From assembly GCA_037043455.1 (NCBI GenBank), contig JAWPHD010008237.1:1-64000 (forward strand): a stretch of 64,000 bases of DNA, in the 5' to 3' direction. The notes under the pieces were generated by a model that saw only the letters and a program-made list of their open reading frames with translations, ran no database searches and was not told the origin of the DNA. Shown here one piece after another: positions 25,625 through 36,387 of the stretch. The first letter of the stretch is position 1; the number at the start of each line of letters is the position of its first letter. Source of the stretch: Cyrtodaria siliqua (taxonomy: Eukaryota > Mollusca > Bivalvia > Adapedonta > Hiatellidae). A program made the position numbers and the translations under genes.

Positions 25625-26368
25625 CGGGGAAAGAGGGCGTGAACGGTAGCTAGCATATTCACTACCGCTCATGAACGGTCTCAATCAAACCGAGACTGCA
25701 AGATTTCGTATGTGTCGTACTCGGCCGTTTCCAAACGTCCATTATCATACTCTTTTTTTATAGCACAGTGGCGTTGCTTGTGCAGTGTGGCGGCAGTAAA
25801 ACGTCTCCCCGCGCTTGCAGTCAGTACTGTTATTCATTCGATCTTTGGAGATCGCTGAGCCCGATACTTATATTTAGTTATCGGTGGTACATTTTCAATT
25901 TCTTTTGTTTTCTTACTTAATTTTTGATTCGTTGGTTCCACTACTCCGGCCGATAAAAGGCTCTGGGTATTGTTTAACCACTTATAGGATATGCTGTGTG
26001 CTTTTTAATTTAGTCTTTTGGCTGTTACTTGTGATACGCAGGCTTTATAACCGCTGCTCCCAACTAAATTCCATTATGTTTATTTCGCTCTTCGGGGCAT
26101 TTAATTTTATTAGATACTGGGACCATACGCCGTACGACATGGGGAAGCAAATAACTACCGCCGTATGCATGCCATCTTCGGGATGGTTAAAATTGTGTAC
26201 TATTGATTTTATGAATATTGAGTTCTGCTCAACCCGGGGCTAGAGGGCGTGAGCGGTAGCTAGCATATTTCACTACCGCTCATGAACAGCCTCAATCAAA
26301 CCGAGACTGCAATAGTTCGTATGTGTCGTGCTCGGCCGTTTCCAAAGGTCCATTATCATACTCTTTTT
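25625..26368 (+). mobile_element. Family A repeat, copy A4 (reference copy)
   Basis: The best copy of a repeat with a unit of about 600 bp, starting ATAGCACAGTGGCGTTGC (25763) and ending CATTATCATACTC plus a T run (26368). A partial tail of a preceding unit (25625-25762) sits in front, so the insertion has the same terminal block at both sides about 470 bp apart. The terminal block has two hairpins, GAGCGGTAG/CTACCGCTC and CAGTCTC/GAGACTG. It splits the reverse transcriptase between SWT and the next codons TGTACTGATG. Nothing in it encodes a protein. Confidence 0.8.
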
Positions 26369-27230
26369 GTACTGATGTTTGTAGAGCCTTATCTTTTCTT
26401 TTGGATAACATCTTTATAAGATACGGTAAAACTATTTACCGCCAGGTGGTTGGTATTCCAATGGGTACTAACTGTGCGCCACTTGTTGCAGATGTTTTTG
26501 TACTGCTATGAAAGAGATTTTATGTTGAGTTTGTCACCTGCTAGCCAGGGTGAAATTATTGATGCCTTTAATAACACTTCTCGGTATCTTGATGACATAC
26601 TCAATATTGATAATCCGTTCTTTGCTCATATGGTTACTAACATTTATCCACCAGAGCTCACGTTGAATAAAGCCAACAGTTCGCATACAGTAGCAGCAAT
26701 TCTCGATCTTCATCTCTCGATTTCAAATGATTGTATTCATACTAAAATCTATGATAAGAGAGATGATTTCAATTTTAACATCGTTAACTATCCACACTTG
26801 GATGGAGATGTACCTCGTGCTACCTCATACGGGGTGTATATCTCCCAGCTCATTTGATTTGCTAGAGCGTGTAATGATGTTTTATAGACTTCAGTTATCG
26901 AAATCAAGTTATTACAAGTAAACTTCCACAGCAGGGTTTTCGTTATCACAAACTACGTAGATCTTTCTCTAAATTCTACCGCCGCAACGAGGGCCTGCTG
27001 GAAAAGTACAACACCAACCTTAAAACTCTTCTGCGACTAGGCATATCACAACCCTCATTTAATGGAGATGTGGTCTATAAACTTCGAAAGTTAAAGGGGT
27101 CTGACGGGTTTCCTGACCGCTTTACAAATTTAATCAGGAAGTTCGTTAGTAAAGGATATAACCCTTTGGTTTTACAGCGCACTGCGTGTTTAGTGGTGAT
27201 ATCATATCTTTCCTTGTATTCATCTTTGTG
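26369..27230 (+). pseudogene. Penelope-like RT, C-terminal half (broken)
   Basis: Resumes directly after the family A insertion. The frame at 26323-26511 reads YRQVVGIPMGTNCAPLVAD, then the frame at 26450-26857 carries SRYLDDILNIDNPF, the YLDD catalytic box, and IYDKRDDFNFNIVNYPH, followed by SYGVYISQLI, all typical of Penelope-like reverse transcriptase. A one-base frame change lies near 26505. The remainder (KFYRRNEGLLEKY, then GFPDRF, then LQRTACLVV) is in a third frame and ends near 27200 without an endonuclease domain. Confidence 0.7.
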
Positions 27231-28199
27231 ATTGTTGTTTGTTTCTGTTCGGGATTTTGGTTGATTATGGTCCTAGAATACTACATTTCCGGATCGACTT
27301 TTATTTTTAATTTTGGAGCACCCTACAACCTGGTTTAAACGTCCATTCCCAAACCCGCCAGTGGTCATTTTTCCAACTGACCGTTCCATGGCGGTAGCCG
27401 TATTATCAGCCATTTTTGTGTGTGTAATTTCATATCTTGCCTTTAATTCATCTTTGTAGTTGTTGTTTGTTTCTATGCGTGTTTGTGGTTGACTGTGATC
27501 ATTGAATGCTATATTTCCTGTTCAACTTTTATATCTACTTTTTGTATAAAAATATTAAAGATATGACCAGAATATTACAGTAAAAGGGAATGTATGGCTC
27601 TCAAAAGGTAAAATGAGAAAACTGGTCCTATAGAAATCACAGCACCCAAACGCAATAGCACCGTAGATCAGAACTGTACTACAAACAAAGGGCAAATTAA
27701 CTATACAATGAAAAAGACAATACACAACAGAACGTGTGGTGAAGACGGGGTTACCGACTTAGAACGGTCAGTAGGCAATAAGGCCCTCAGGTTATCTTAA
27801 ATCGATTTTAAGTGAACACAACCTCGCTATTATCCTGTCTACAGTGCTCCAATTGACAAGACAGTGTAAATTCAACTAAATCACATTAAAAAAAATCTCT
27901 AACAGTCTAGTTCACATCCAGAGAAATTGCGAGACGATACACGTATAGGATATTATAAAGATATATATAAAAAAAAAGCATAATCAGAAACACCTCAGGA
28001 TGAATCCAGCAGTTGCAGTCAAAGAGAAAACCAATCTACAACCAGAAACCCCGAGGGACGAAGGTTCATGCACCAACCTCCCCTTACAGGGTTTCAGAAG
28101 ATGCCATCATGGAGACCCACGAGATTGTCCGGTCATCGCACAAGAGAAGAGTGAAGCGTAGTGACTGGCTGTAGAGGGGTCAATCACCAAACATGAAGT

Positions 28200-28601
28200 G
28201 TGCTGTAATATTAAAGGGCCGTATCCTTCTCTTTACGGATTTCTTGATTAATTTTGTAAAGTGGTCAGGAAATCCGTCAGACCCTTTAATTTCCGAAGTT
28301 TGTAGATCACATCTCCATAGAATAAAAGTTGTGAAGGTTGTGAAGGTCGCAGACATATTTTAATGCTGGTGTTGTACATTTTCAGCAGGTTTTCGTTGCG
28401 GCGATAGAACTTAGAGAAAAATCATCTACGTAGTTCATGATAACGAAAACCTTGCTAAAGAGGTTTACTCGTAATAACTTGATTTGATAATTAAAATCCT
28501 GTACATCGTTACATGGCCTAGAAAAACGAATTGGCTGGGAGATATGAACCCCGTATGATGTAGAACTAAATGTGGATAGTTAACGAAGTCAAAGTTCAAG
28601 T
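28200..28601 (-). pseudogene. Penelope-like RT fragment, downstream half
   Basis: Read on the reverse strand from 28601, frames give NFDFVNYPHL, GFISPSQF and later EIKGSDGFPDHFTKLIKK, paralleling the sense copy at 26770-27140. Stops (for example TAG and TAA within the first 150 bases) and frame changes show decay. Confidence 0.65.
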
Positions 28602-28992
28602 AAAAATAAGTATAACATATATATATATGCCAAAGTATACAACAAAGCTATCAACCATTATGAAATCCAAGAAGCTGTATACTAGGATTGTCCATTTGTT
28701 CCTTTACCTGTACAGATTGTTGATATAAATATTGAAATTTAAATGAGATGATTTCTGATGTTTGATGGATAACTCCTTTTTTTCCATTGTATGTGGATAT
28801 TTATTATTCCTCCTCTTTGCATGTATTTTATTGTTTTTTCTGACACTTCAGTGGGACCAGGCCATCGGGAAAAAAGTTTTAGTATTTTTCAATTGTCATT
28901 GTTCTATTTTTCTATCAATATGTGTTGCACAGGATATATTGTTGAGTCTACCAGACAGCCAAGCGTTGTAAAAAGAACATTCTTCTTAAATT

Positions 28993-30105
28993 ATGTCTGA
29001 AAAGGTAACATTTATGTCAATGAATGTCCAAGGTCTCGGTGATAGAAACAAACGTAAAGATGTCTTTCATTTTTTAAAACAAAAGTCCTTTTCAGTTTAT
29101 TTCCTACAGGATACACATTTTGTACTTAAAGATGAACAATATATACGTGCAGAATGGGGATATGAATGTTTTTTTAATAACTTCAATAGTCAATCGAGAG
29201 GGGTAGCAATTTTATTTAATAACAAGTTTGAATATAAATTACATAAACAGGAAGGGGATGCAGATGGTAACAAGCTTATTTTAGATGTTACAATTAATGC
29301 GAAAAGAATGACTTTAATAAATATTTATGGTCCAAATAAAGATACACCAGATTTTTATATAAATATTAAGGAAGATATCGATAGATATGGAAATGAAACT
29401 GTTCTAGCAGGAGATTTTAATCTGGTTTTACATCCTCAAGTCGATACTCATAATTATGTTAACATAAATAATCCAAAAGCCAGAGAAAGTGTTAAAACCC
29501 TTATTGATGACTGTACCTTGATTGATTGCTGGAGAGAATTAAACTTTGATAAAAAGGGTTTCACATGGAGACGTCCAAATACAAATAAAATGGCTAGACT
29601 AGATTTCTTTTTAATATCTGAACATTTATTTACTGACATTGAAGATAGTACCATTTTACCTGGGTATCGAACCGATCATTCAATAATTACTACATCATTT
29701 GTATTTGGAAAGTTCAAAAAGGGGAGATCTTACTGGAAATTTAACAATTCTCTCCTTAAAGACAATACTTATGTTGATGAAATTAAAAAAGTAATCCAAA
29801 ATACAAAAAATCAATACGCAACAAATAATCAAAATATAAATTTACAAATTAAAGACATACCTTGTCAAGATTTAATATTGGACATTGATGATCAGCTCTT
29901 TCTTGAAACATTATTGATGGAGATTAGAGGAAAAACAATATCCTACTCATCATTTCTTAAAAAAAAAGAAGATAAAACTGAAGCAAAACTACTACAAGAA
30001 ATAGAGATACTAGAAATATGTTTAGATATTGATTTAATAAGCTTAGAAAGCAAAAGAAAAAGGTTGTTTGAATTGCGACAAAAAAAATGGATGGATTTAA
30101 GGTAA
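28993..30105 (+). pseudogene. LINE ORF2, endonuclease part
   Basis: The 370-residue frame shows an exonuclease-endonuclease-phosphatase fold as used by LINEs to nick target DNA. It has MNVQGLGD near residue 10, FLQDTHF near 38 (metal-binding acid, here Asp instead of the usual Glu), INIYGPN near 108, LAGDFNLV near 137, RLDFFLIS near 202 and the terminal TDHSII near 227, holding the catalytic Asp-His pair. The frame continues into the linker but shifts near 30090, where the next frame (30087-30338) takes over. The endonuclease itself looks complete. Confidence 0.85.
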
Positions 30106-31159
30106 GGTCAAAAGCCAAATGGTTAGATGAAGGAGAGAAAGTAACTAAATTTGTTTGTTATTTAGAAAACAGGAATTTTGTAAGTAAATGTATACCATCC
30201 CTAATTTCAAATGAAGGAAATATTTTAAAAGATCAAGATTCAATCTTAAAAGAAACTAGAAACTTTTATTACTCTTTGTATTCACACAAACAAGTAAAAA
30301 ATATGAATTGTTTAGAGATTTTCCTATACCCAAGCTAACTAGAGAGCAACAACAAAATTTAGAAGGCCAAATAGAATTACATGAACTATTATTTTGTTTA
30401 AAAAAGGCAAAAAATCTTAAGAGCCCTGGCTCTAGTGGTTACACCATGGAATTTTATAAGTTTTTCTGGATAGATATACGAATTTTCCTCTTGAGATCCA
30501 TTAACCATGGTTTTTTGAAAGGTGAATTATCAATCACACAAAAGGAGGGAATTATAACATGTATACCAAAGACAAACAAAGACAGACATTATTTAAAAAA
30601 CTGGAGACCAATATCTTTATTAAATTGTTCGTATAAATTAGCATCAGCATGCATTGCACAGCGTTTAAAACAAGAACTTCCCTTTCTTATAAATGATGAC
30701 CAGACTGGCTTTCTGGCAGGGAGATATATAGGTGAAAATATTCGTACTATTTATGATTTGTTTTATTATACCGAGAAGAATGATATACCAGGATTATTAC
30801 TTATTGCAGATTTTGAAAAAGCCTTTGATACTCTTTCCTGGTCTTTTATTGAGGAGGTTTTAACCTTTTTTCAGTTAGGACAAGGTATAAGAAAGTTGAT
30901 AAAAGTCTTTTACACAAACATTAAATCTTGCATTTTAGTTAACGGCCATCTGTCAGAGTGGTTTTTTATTCACCGAGGCTGCCGACAGGGAGATCCGCTC
31001 TCCCCATACATTTTTATTCTGTGTGTCGAAATATTGGCTGTACTGGTCCGGACAAATAAAGATATTAAAGGAGTTAAAGTAGGAGATACTGAATATTTAA
31101 TTTCTCAATATGCCGATGACACCTCTCTTATATTAGACGGCACCGAAAAATCCCTCAAA
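30087..31159 (+). pseudogene. LINE ORF2, reverse transcriptase part (frameshifted, split)
   Basis: Two frames, 30087-30338 and 30308-31159, follow one another with frame changes near 30090 and 30320. The second carries the reverse transcriptase: PKTNKDRHYLKNWRPISLLN near residues 100-118, NDDQTGFLAGRYIGENIR, LLIADFEKAFDTLSW (first catalytic Asp), GCRQGDPLSPYIF and ISQYADDTSLIL (YADD catalytic pair). A few codons after YADD, at about 31159, the sequence passes into an unrelated insertion. The reading frame resumes at about 33594. Confidence 0.85.
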
Positions 31160-31326
31160 GGTGAAATATGGCGTGTCTTTTGAGTATATATTCGGAAATA
31201 TATATATATAATATACAATCTGTTAAAATCTTATACTTATTGGTTGTCCCGTTTCCTCACAGTAGCCAATTTTATCTCATAGCGCACACGCTTCGAGTTT
31301 CGCCCTGGTAAGTGTCACGTGATCCT

Positions 31327-31339
31327 GTGACGTCATTGG
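31327..31339. promoter_or_regulatory. CRE/ATF-like site with CCAAT box, left
   Basis: GTGACGTCATTGG lies 79 bases before the THAP start codon. It contains the full palindrome TGACGTCA and a reverse CCAAT motif, and it is the exact inverted match of the site at 33376-33388. Confidence 0.5.
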
Positions 31340-31417
31340 TACCAAACGATTAGCAGTGTCGCATTGAGTTGTATAGTATTGTCTATGTAGGATTACATTT
31401 TATGGTACTTGTTAAAA

Positions 31418-31789
31418 ATGCCGTGTGCTGTTGCTGGGTGAAAACGTTTGCATAAAGAAGGACAAGATGATAACCTAAGTTTCTTTCGTTTCCCTGATCG
31501 AGGTATTGATATATTAAGATCTGAAGTGTGGTTAGACCGTTACCGAAGAAAATCGCCCCACTCGTCGAGAAAGTGGGAACCTACGAAAGACGCGCGAGTT
31601 TGTAGCAAACATTTTGAGTTGACTTCGTGGGAAGTCCATCCTTTGGTTTCATTATCTTTGAATTTGGAGAACAAAAGGCCATGCATATTAAAAGCAACAG
31701 CGGTACCAACGATATTAGACTATAAAAATGAGAAGTGCATTACCCGCCGTCTCCAAGCAAGTTGTATTCGCCTATTCGACCGGCGTTGA
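31418..31789 (+). pseudogene. THAP-domain protein exon with nonsense codon at a zinc ligand
   Basis: THAP domains are C2CH zinc-binding DNA-binding modules found in host genes and in P-element, Kolobok and related transposases. Here the ATG at 31418 starts MPCAVAG, then a TGA at 31439-31441 sits where the second zinc-ligand cysteine is expected. The frame then runs on with FFRFP, an RK-rich stretch, VCSKHFE (the Cys and His ligands), and near its end AVPTIL, the hallmark THAP C-terminal motif. No transposase domain follows. One substitution therefore seems to have disabled an otherwise recognisable domain. It could be an exon of a host-derived gene copy, but its place in the insertion favours a transposon gene. 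Confidence 0.75.
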
Positions 31790-33147
31790 GGAGGAAATTC
31801 ATACATGAAGTAAGATTAAAATTTATGTTCAATTATCTTAGTACCTCATCAGGTATACGTATGATAATTTGAAGAAAGGTGTATAGTCTTAGATCTTTAT
31901 ATACACCGTGAATGATTAGCTGTTGAATTAGAAGCAATTGCGTCTTTACGTGAATCAATGAAGAGTTGACGGCGCCAATAATATGTAGCCGTCATTTTTT
32001 AAAATATTGGTAAGAACGTTCAGCATATAAATTTAAATGAATCCGGTGAAATAAACACTGTGTCTTTGTTCCCAAATTTTAATTTTAATAATTTTAAATT
32101 ATAAACCCCTTCTGCCAATAGTTTTATAAATATATATTATCAACATATATAGGTCTATGGATTTGAAAAAAAAATACAAAATGTTTCATGGATATCTATT
32201 ACAAGGCAGAACATTAACAATATTACTAGCTTTTATATTAATTCAGTAATGTTTTATGGCAAAACTACAACAATAACGCCTCTTAGCTCGTGCAATAAGT
32301 AAAACAAGTGTAATAGAATAATATACTTTATATTATGGTAATTGCATATGTTTGGTCTGTTTTCGATCTGTATATCAGGAGTAAGTATACATGAGTAAGT
32401 ATACTTACTAACTGTCTATCGTGCTCATAATACATTTGGCTATATTATTTAAATCATAGTATTTTTCTGTCTTTGTGCGCGACAATTAGAGCTCGCATAT
32501 CATGTGATATATCCGTCTTGTGCAATACGCGTCTGCCCTCGGCGGTATTACACTGCTCAAGTAATTGCAATAAACAGGAAATATATCATAAAACTAGGTT
32601 TCCCTAAATGGTGCGTGCTTTTGTGATATACCGACGTATGTACCCTAATTAGGCTGTACTTCAATAGTGCACCGCAGTATTTGATTAGTCTGTATCGATA
32701 TTTGGGGTCAGTGGAGACTAGAGAGCGTGTCATATTACAAACACCGCTCCTAGAGTTTGGTGTTAATGGCGACTTATGGCAAATATATAATACTATAGAA
32801 ATTATATGCTGTTTCATTTATTATTGTTTTCATTAATTTTTTATCAATTATGGATAATATCTAATAAATATATTTGTTCCATGTCTACTTATCGGCAAAA
32901 AAAATCTGACGCTCGTATTTAGACCAGGTCCATTCATTCGGAATATACTACATTTCGCGGTTATTGTGTATGTACCAAGATATTGCAGCGTTGCGGGTGA
33001 CTTACTGTCAGATTTCGATGAAAACAATGTTTACGTTGTTTTTTGTTTGTTGTTGCTGTCAGTGTATAAAGACACTATTTTGTTAGATTAGTGAATAGTG
33101 TAATGAACCGCTGAACGTAACGAATGACATGACACGATAGTCTTTAC

Positions 33148-33321
33148 AAGCTCTCCATTTGCACCGCGTTCGACTTCATCATCAGTTGATGAATCCGATG
33201 TATTTACGTCCTCAGACACGTATTCTGGCTCAAAATCGTAAGGTTGCACATTGTGTAACCGTCTTATCACGGGCATTTCCTCTGACTCGGTATCATGATC
33301 GCTTAATTCTCGCATTTCCAC
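33148..33321 (-). CDS. Acidic first exon, possibly P2X7-like C-terminal family (putative)
   Basis: Starts with ATG at 33321 and reads MEMRELSDHDTESEE, then VQPYDFEPEYVSED and a Ser/Asp-rich stretch. A good splice donor (CTT|GTAAAG) ends it at 33148, giving about 58 codons. The PYDFEPE phrase in a short acidic leader resembles first exons of P2X7-C-terminal-like genes that are abundant in bivalves; this is family memory and weak. CRE-like TGACGTCA and an ETS-like CACTTCCGG lie 60-75 bases upstream, as in a housekeeping-type promoter. No following exon was found between here and the THAP exon. Confidence 0.35.
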
Positions 33322-33375
33322 ACAAGGTATACTGTTTTGCGTTCAGTCCCAATGTAAACAAAAAATAGTTTGTTC

Positions 33376-33396
33376 CCAATGACGTCACTTCCGGTA
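33376..33396. promoter_or_regulatory. CRE/ATF-like plus ETS-like site, right
   Basis: CCAATGACGTCAC is followed at once by TTCCGG, so a CCAAT box, a CRE and an ETS-type motif are stacked within 20 bases. It is the mirror image of 31327-31339. Confidence 0.5.
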
Positions 33397-33593
33397 ATTC
33401 GCGCAAGAGTTTTTCCCCTTAGATTTTTTTCGATGTTTTAGCAATGCCTGTTCGCCTGTTCGATTTTTATCTTTAAAAACATATTTTTACTGAACATACA
33501 TCAATGGCATAGTAATAATCGTATTTATAATGATATTTAATACTTAAAAACATATCAAAAGCGGATTTGTTGATTTAGGACCAATTTCTGCTT

Positions 33594-35200
33594 TAAACAT
33601 GCTCTAATTGTTTTAAAATTCTATGGAGATATTTCAGGTCTTAATGTTAATGTTGATAAAACCAGAGTTATATGGTTTGGGAAAAACAAAGGTTCAAATA
33701 TAAAATTATGCACAGATACAGATCTTAACTGGAATCAGGGTGAATTTTTGATCTTAGGAATAACAATGTCAACAAATTTAAGGAATGTGATTGCCTTAAA
33801 TTATGATAGGAAAATAAACGAAATTAAATCATTACTAATGTCCTGGTCAAAAAGAATCCTCACACCTTTTGGAAAAATCACTGTTATAAAAAGCTTAGCT
33901 CTACCAAAGTTAAATCATTTATTTTCATCATAACCTAATCCACCTGAGGAACAGGTCACACTGTTGCAAAGAATGTGTTTTAATTTCCTCTGGAATAACC
34001 ACCCAGACAAAATTAAGAGATCTGTTGTAACTCAAGACTATGATTATGGTGGACTTAGAATGATCAATATTAAACAGTTCATATATTCTCTGAAATTAAC
34101 ATGGATTAGAAGACTTTTGATTGGAAACAAAAAATGTATGGAAATCCATAAACATATGTACCCATTCACCACCAATATGCTATTTTCGGTAATGATTATG
34201 TAAAGAAAAACGTGCAAGAAATAGGCAATCCTTTCTGGAAGGATGTTTACACAAGTCTTAACATCTTACTAGATGTTAAAAAATCACTGTCATGGAAAGA
34301 TTTCTTAACACAACCATTATGGTACAATAATAACATTAAGATTGGAAGATCATGTGCTTTTTATAAAAGATGGTATGATAAAGATATTTTATTTATTAAT
34401 GATATAATGGATAACAGTGGTAATCTTCTCTCTTTTACACTATTTATCGAAAAGTTTGCTGCAAAGTCACATTTTTTAGAATATGAGGGTATGACTGCAG
34501 CAATACGGGACTACCTTCAAAAACAAAATTTCTCTCATCTTGCCATTAATTTAGAAAATCCAGTTTGCCCATCTGTAGTGTCCCTTATAACAAGCTCACA
34601 GAAAGGCTGTCGTTCCATTTATGATATACTTAATAAATCAAATGTACATCCAACATCTATAGCCAAATGGGGGCAATATGGTTTAAATATAGACAGAGAA
34701 TGGAAGGACTTATTCAAAATACCTATCAGATGTACAAAAGACACCAGGTTACAATGGTTTCAGGCAAAAATAAACCATAGAATTACTGCTACAAACATCC
34801 TTTTGACAAAAATGAAGATAAAAAATGATAATTCTTGTAGCTTTTGTACAGAGTCTCCAGAAACCATTACACATTTATTTTGGGAATGTAAATATATTAA
34901 AACATTTTGGGATATTTTTAAGATTACTTGCAATGATAATAATATAATAATCCAACCGGAATGGACTATAAAAGAAATCATATTTGGGTCTAGTCAATAT
35001 GATATTGTTTTAAATTAATTAATTTTGCATGCAAAATACTTCATATATAAATGTAAGTTAGATGGAAGATTGCCACTGTTCATTAATTTCAAACCACAAA
35101 TTAAATACATATATCAAACTGAAAAATTAAATGCAATTAAAAGTATTGCATTTGATAAATTTGAAAAACCTTGGTCGACTTATAAATCTCTACTTAATTA
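33594..35200 (+). pseudogene. LINE ORF2, C-terminal part
   Basis: Continues the reverse transcriptase after the insertion with FYGDISGLNVNVDKTRVIWF, the region after the palm that anchors the thumb. A TAA at 33931 interrupts it, then RMCFNFLWNNH and YDYGGLRMINIKQFIYSLKL follow, with a frame change near 34200. The long frame 34212-35018 ends with the zinc-knuckle-like CSFCTESPETITHLFWECKY (Cys-x2-Cys, His, Cys) typical of the LINE C-terminal domain. A single in-frame TAA at 35016 precedes the last 60 or so codons, which end near 35200. The lesions show an inactive copy. Confidence 0.8.
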
Positions 35201-35976
35201 GTTTTTGTCTTAATTATTAAGTTACACTGTGCAACACATCTACCTTATTTTTATTTTTTTCTTCTAATCTTTGATACAGAAAAAAAAAAAAAGTTCCCAA
35301 GCTAACTTATGTTCCCCGCTGTTCCCACTGAATAATGAAGAGTCACACCTCCATAGATAGATCTTGTCTTTTCTTTATATATTTTTATTTTTTATAACAG
35401 CATTTTTTTCACACAATCAACTATAGTAAAACTCAGCAGAGATAGTTTGTGGATTTGTATACAAACTGAAACATTCGTACTTGATTATTTTATCTTTGCA
35501 CTTATCTATGTTAAATCATTTGTTAGGTAAAATATATATGCTGGGTTTTAAAAAAAACAAAAAAAAAAAACATCTTTACAATTATCATTGAAGGGGTATT
35601 AAAGTAGCAAAATAAATATCTTGACAATTGTATTTTTTTTCCGCTTTCAAGTGTAAAAGGGACATACAGCAATCTGGTTTATTTGTAAATAAAACTTTTG
35701 AAAGATCCTCGGTGTCCCTCTTTCAGAAATGTGTATTTTAAATCTTCTTTTGAAATTGTAAAGATGTTTAAAAAAAAAACTCCCTATTTATACAGCTTCT
35801 AATTATGATATGCATTTTTCTATGTAAGTATATGTGAAAACTGTTTATATATAAATATGATGCATATTACATACATATCTGTACGGTTTGTTGAGGGGTG
35901 GCCCACCCCGACCCTCACAAACCTATTACGGGGTGAATAAATGGATTACCATTCATTTGGTAATCGAAATTAAAAA

Positions 35977-36340
35977 AAAAATAAGTATAAAAGTCTCTCT
36001 CATCAAAGCTTTTAGTATGTATGTAATCATTTGAAATCGAGAGATGAAGATCGAGGAACGCTGCTTTGTTATCCAAACTAATGGATTTATTCAACGTGAG
36101 CTCTGACGGACATATTAGTGAACATATGAGGAAAGAATGGATTATCAATATTGAGTATGTCATCCAGATAAAGGGATGTATTATTAAACGCATCAATAAT
36201 GTCTCGCTGGCTAGCAGGTGACAAATCAACATGAAATCTCTTTCATAACACTATAAGACAAATCTGAGACAAGTGGCGCGCAGTTAGTACCCAATGGAAT
36301 ACTAACACCATGGATGCCTGACAATATAAGTCAGAGACAA
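35977..36340 (-). pseudogene. Penelope-like RT fragment, upstream half
   Basis: On the reverse strand, frames read SIPLGTNCAPLVSD near 36290, then YLDDILNIDNPFF near 36160, the catalytic box, and PSELTLNK, AAFLDLHLSIS and SFDERDF, ending at the LINE target site at 35990. A frame change and a TGA near 36230 break it. It continues beyond the LINE at 28601. Sequence upstream (above 36340) is replaced by family A units. Confidence 0.7.
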
Positions 36341-36387
36341 TTTAAAAACACAAAGCATATATATAGCTCTATAAACTCAGACTCGAT

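Larger units (their letters stand above)
24580..27590 (+). mobile_element. Penelope-like retroelement, sense copy, decayed
   Basis: A leader at 24580-24660 (also present at 49565-49630) is followed by protein-like sequence in shifting frames. This comprises an N-terminal part (24663-24868), reverse transcriptase part 1 (25190-25624), part 2 (26369-27230), then a 3' region at 27290-27590 that begins GGAGCACCCTACAACCTGG and is also seen at 49638. The coding region is split by family A copy A4. Multiple frameshifts and stops exclude activity. No GIY-YIG endonuclease is visible after the reverse transcriptase. Confidence 0.7.
31160..33593. mobile_element. 2.4-kb insertion inside the LINE with two inward-facing exons
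   Basis: LINE coding sequence stops after SLK near 31159 and resumes in frame with KHALIVLKFYGD near 33594, which defines the insertion. The ends are not convincingly inverted (AAAGGTGAAATATGG against AAAGCAGAAATTGG), and a target duplication is unclear. Near each end sits the 13-bp inverted pair GTGACGTCATTGG (31327-31339) and CCAATGACGTCAC (33376-33388). Each is a CRE-like site beside an inward-facing exon: a THAP exon on the left and an acidic exon on the right. The middle, 31800-33080, has no recognisable exon. Probably an internally deleted DNA transposon, but this is inference. Confidence 0.55.
28616..35976 (+). mobile_element. LINE (L1/Tx1-like) with 14-bp target duplication
   Basis: A non-LTR retrotransposon with an apurinic-type endonuclease, reverse transcriptase and C-terminal zinc knuckle, followed by a 3' UTR of about 760 bp and an A tail at 35971-35980. 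The direct repeat AAAAATAAGTATAA at 28602-28615 and 35977-35990 brackets it exactly and interrupts antisense Penelope-like coding sequence, which fixes both ends. There is no ORF1 in the 376 bases before the endonuclease frame, so the copy is probably 5'-truncated. A 2.4-kb insertion splits the reverse transcriptase near 31160-33593. Just before the tail is a GC-rich hairpin, GGGGTGG/CCACCCC, near 35895. Confidence 0.85.
27591..36340 (-). mobile_element. Penelope-like retroelement, antisense copy, split by a LINE
   Basis: Reverse-strand reverse transcriptase sequence is present in two parts: 35977-36340 (upstream half) and 28200-28615 (downstream half). The two parts are contiguous once the LINE and one copy of its target duplication are removed. 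The 3' region continues to about 27591, so this copy lies tail to tail with the sense copy ending near 27590. Sequence at 27590-27820 matches blocks at 43010-43200 and 51735-51945, which are therefore 3'-end fragments of the same family. Confidence 0.7.
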
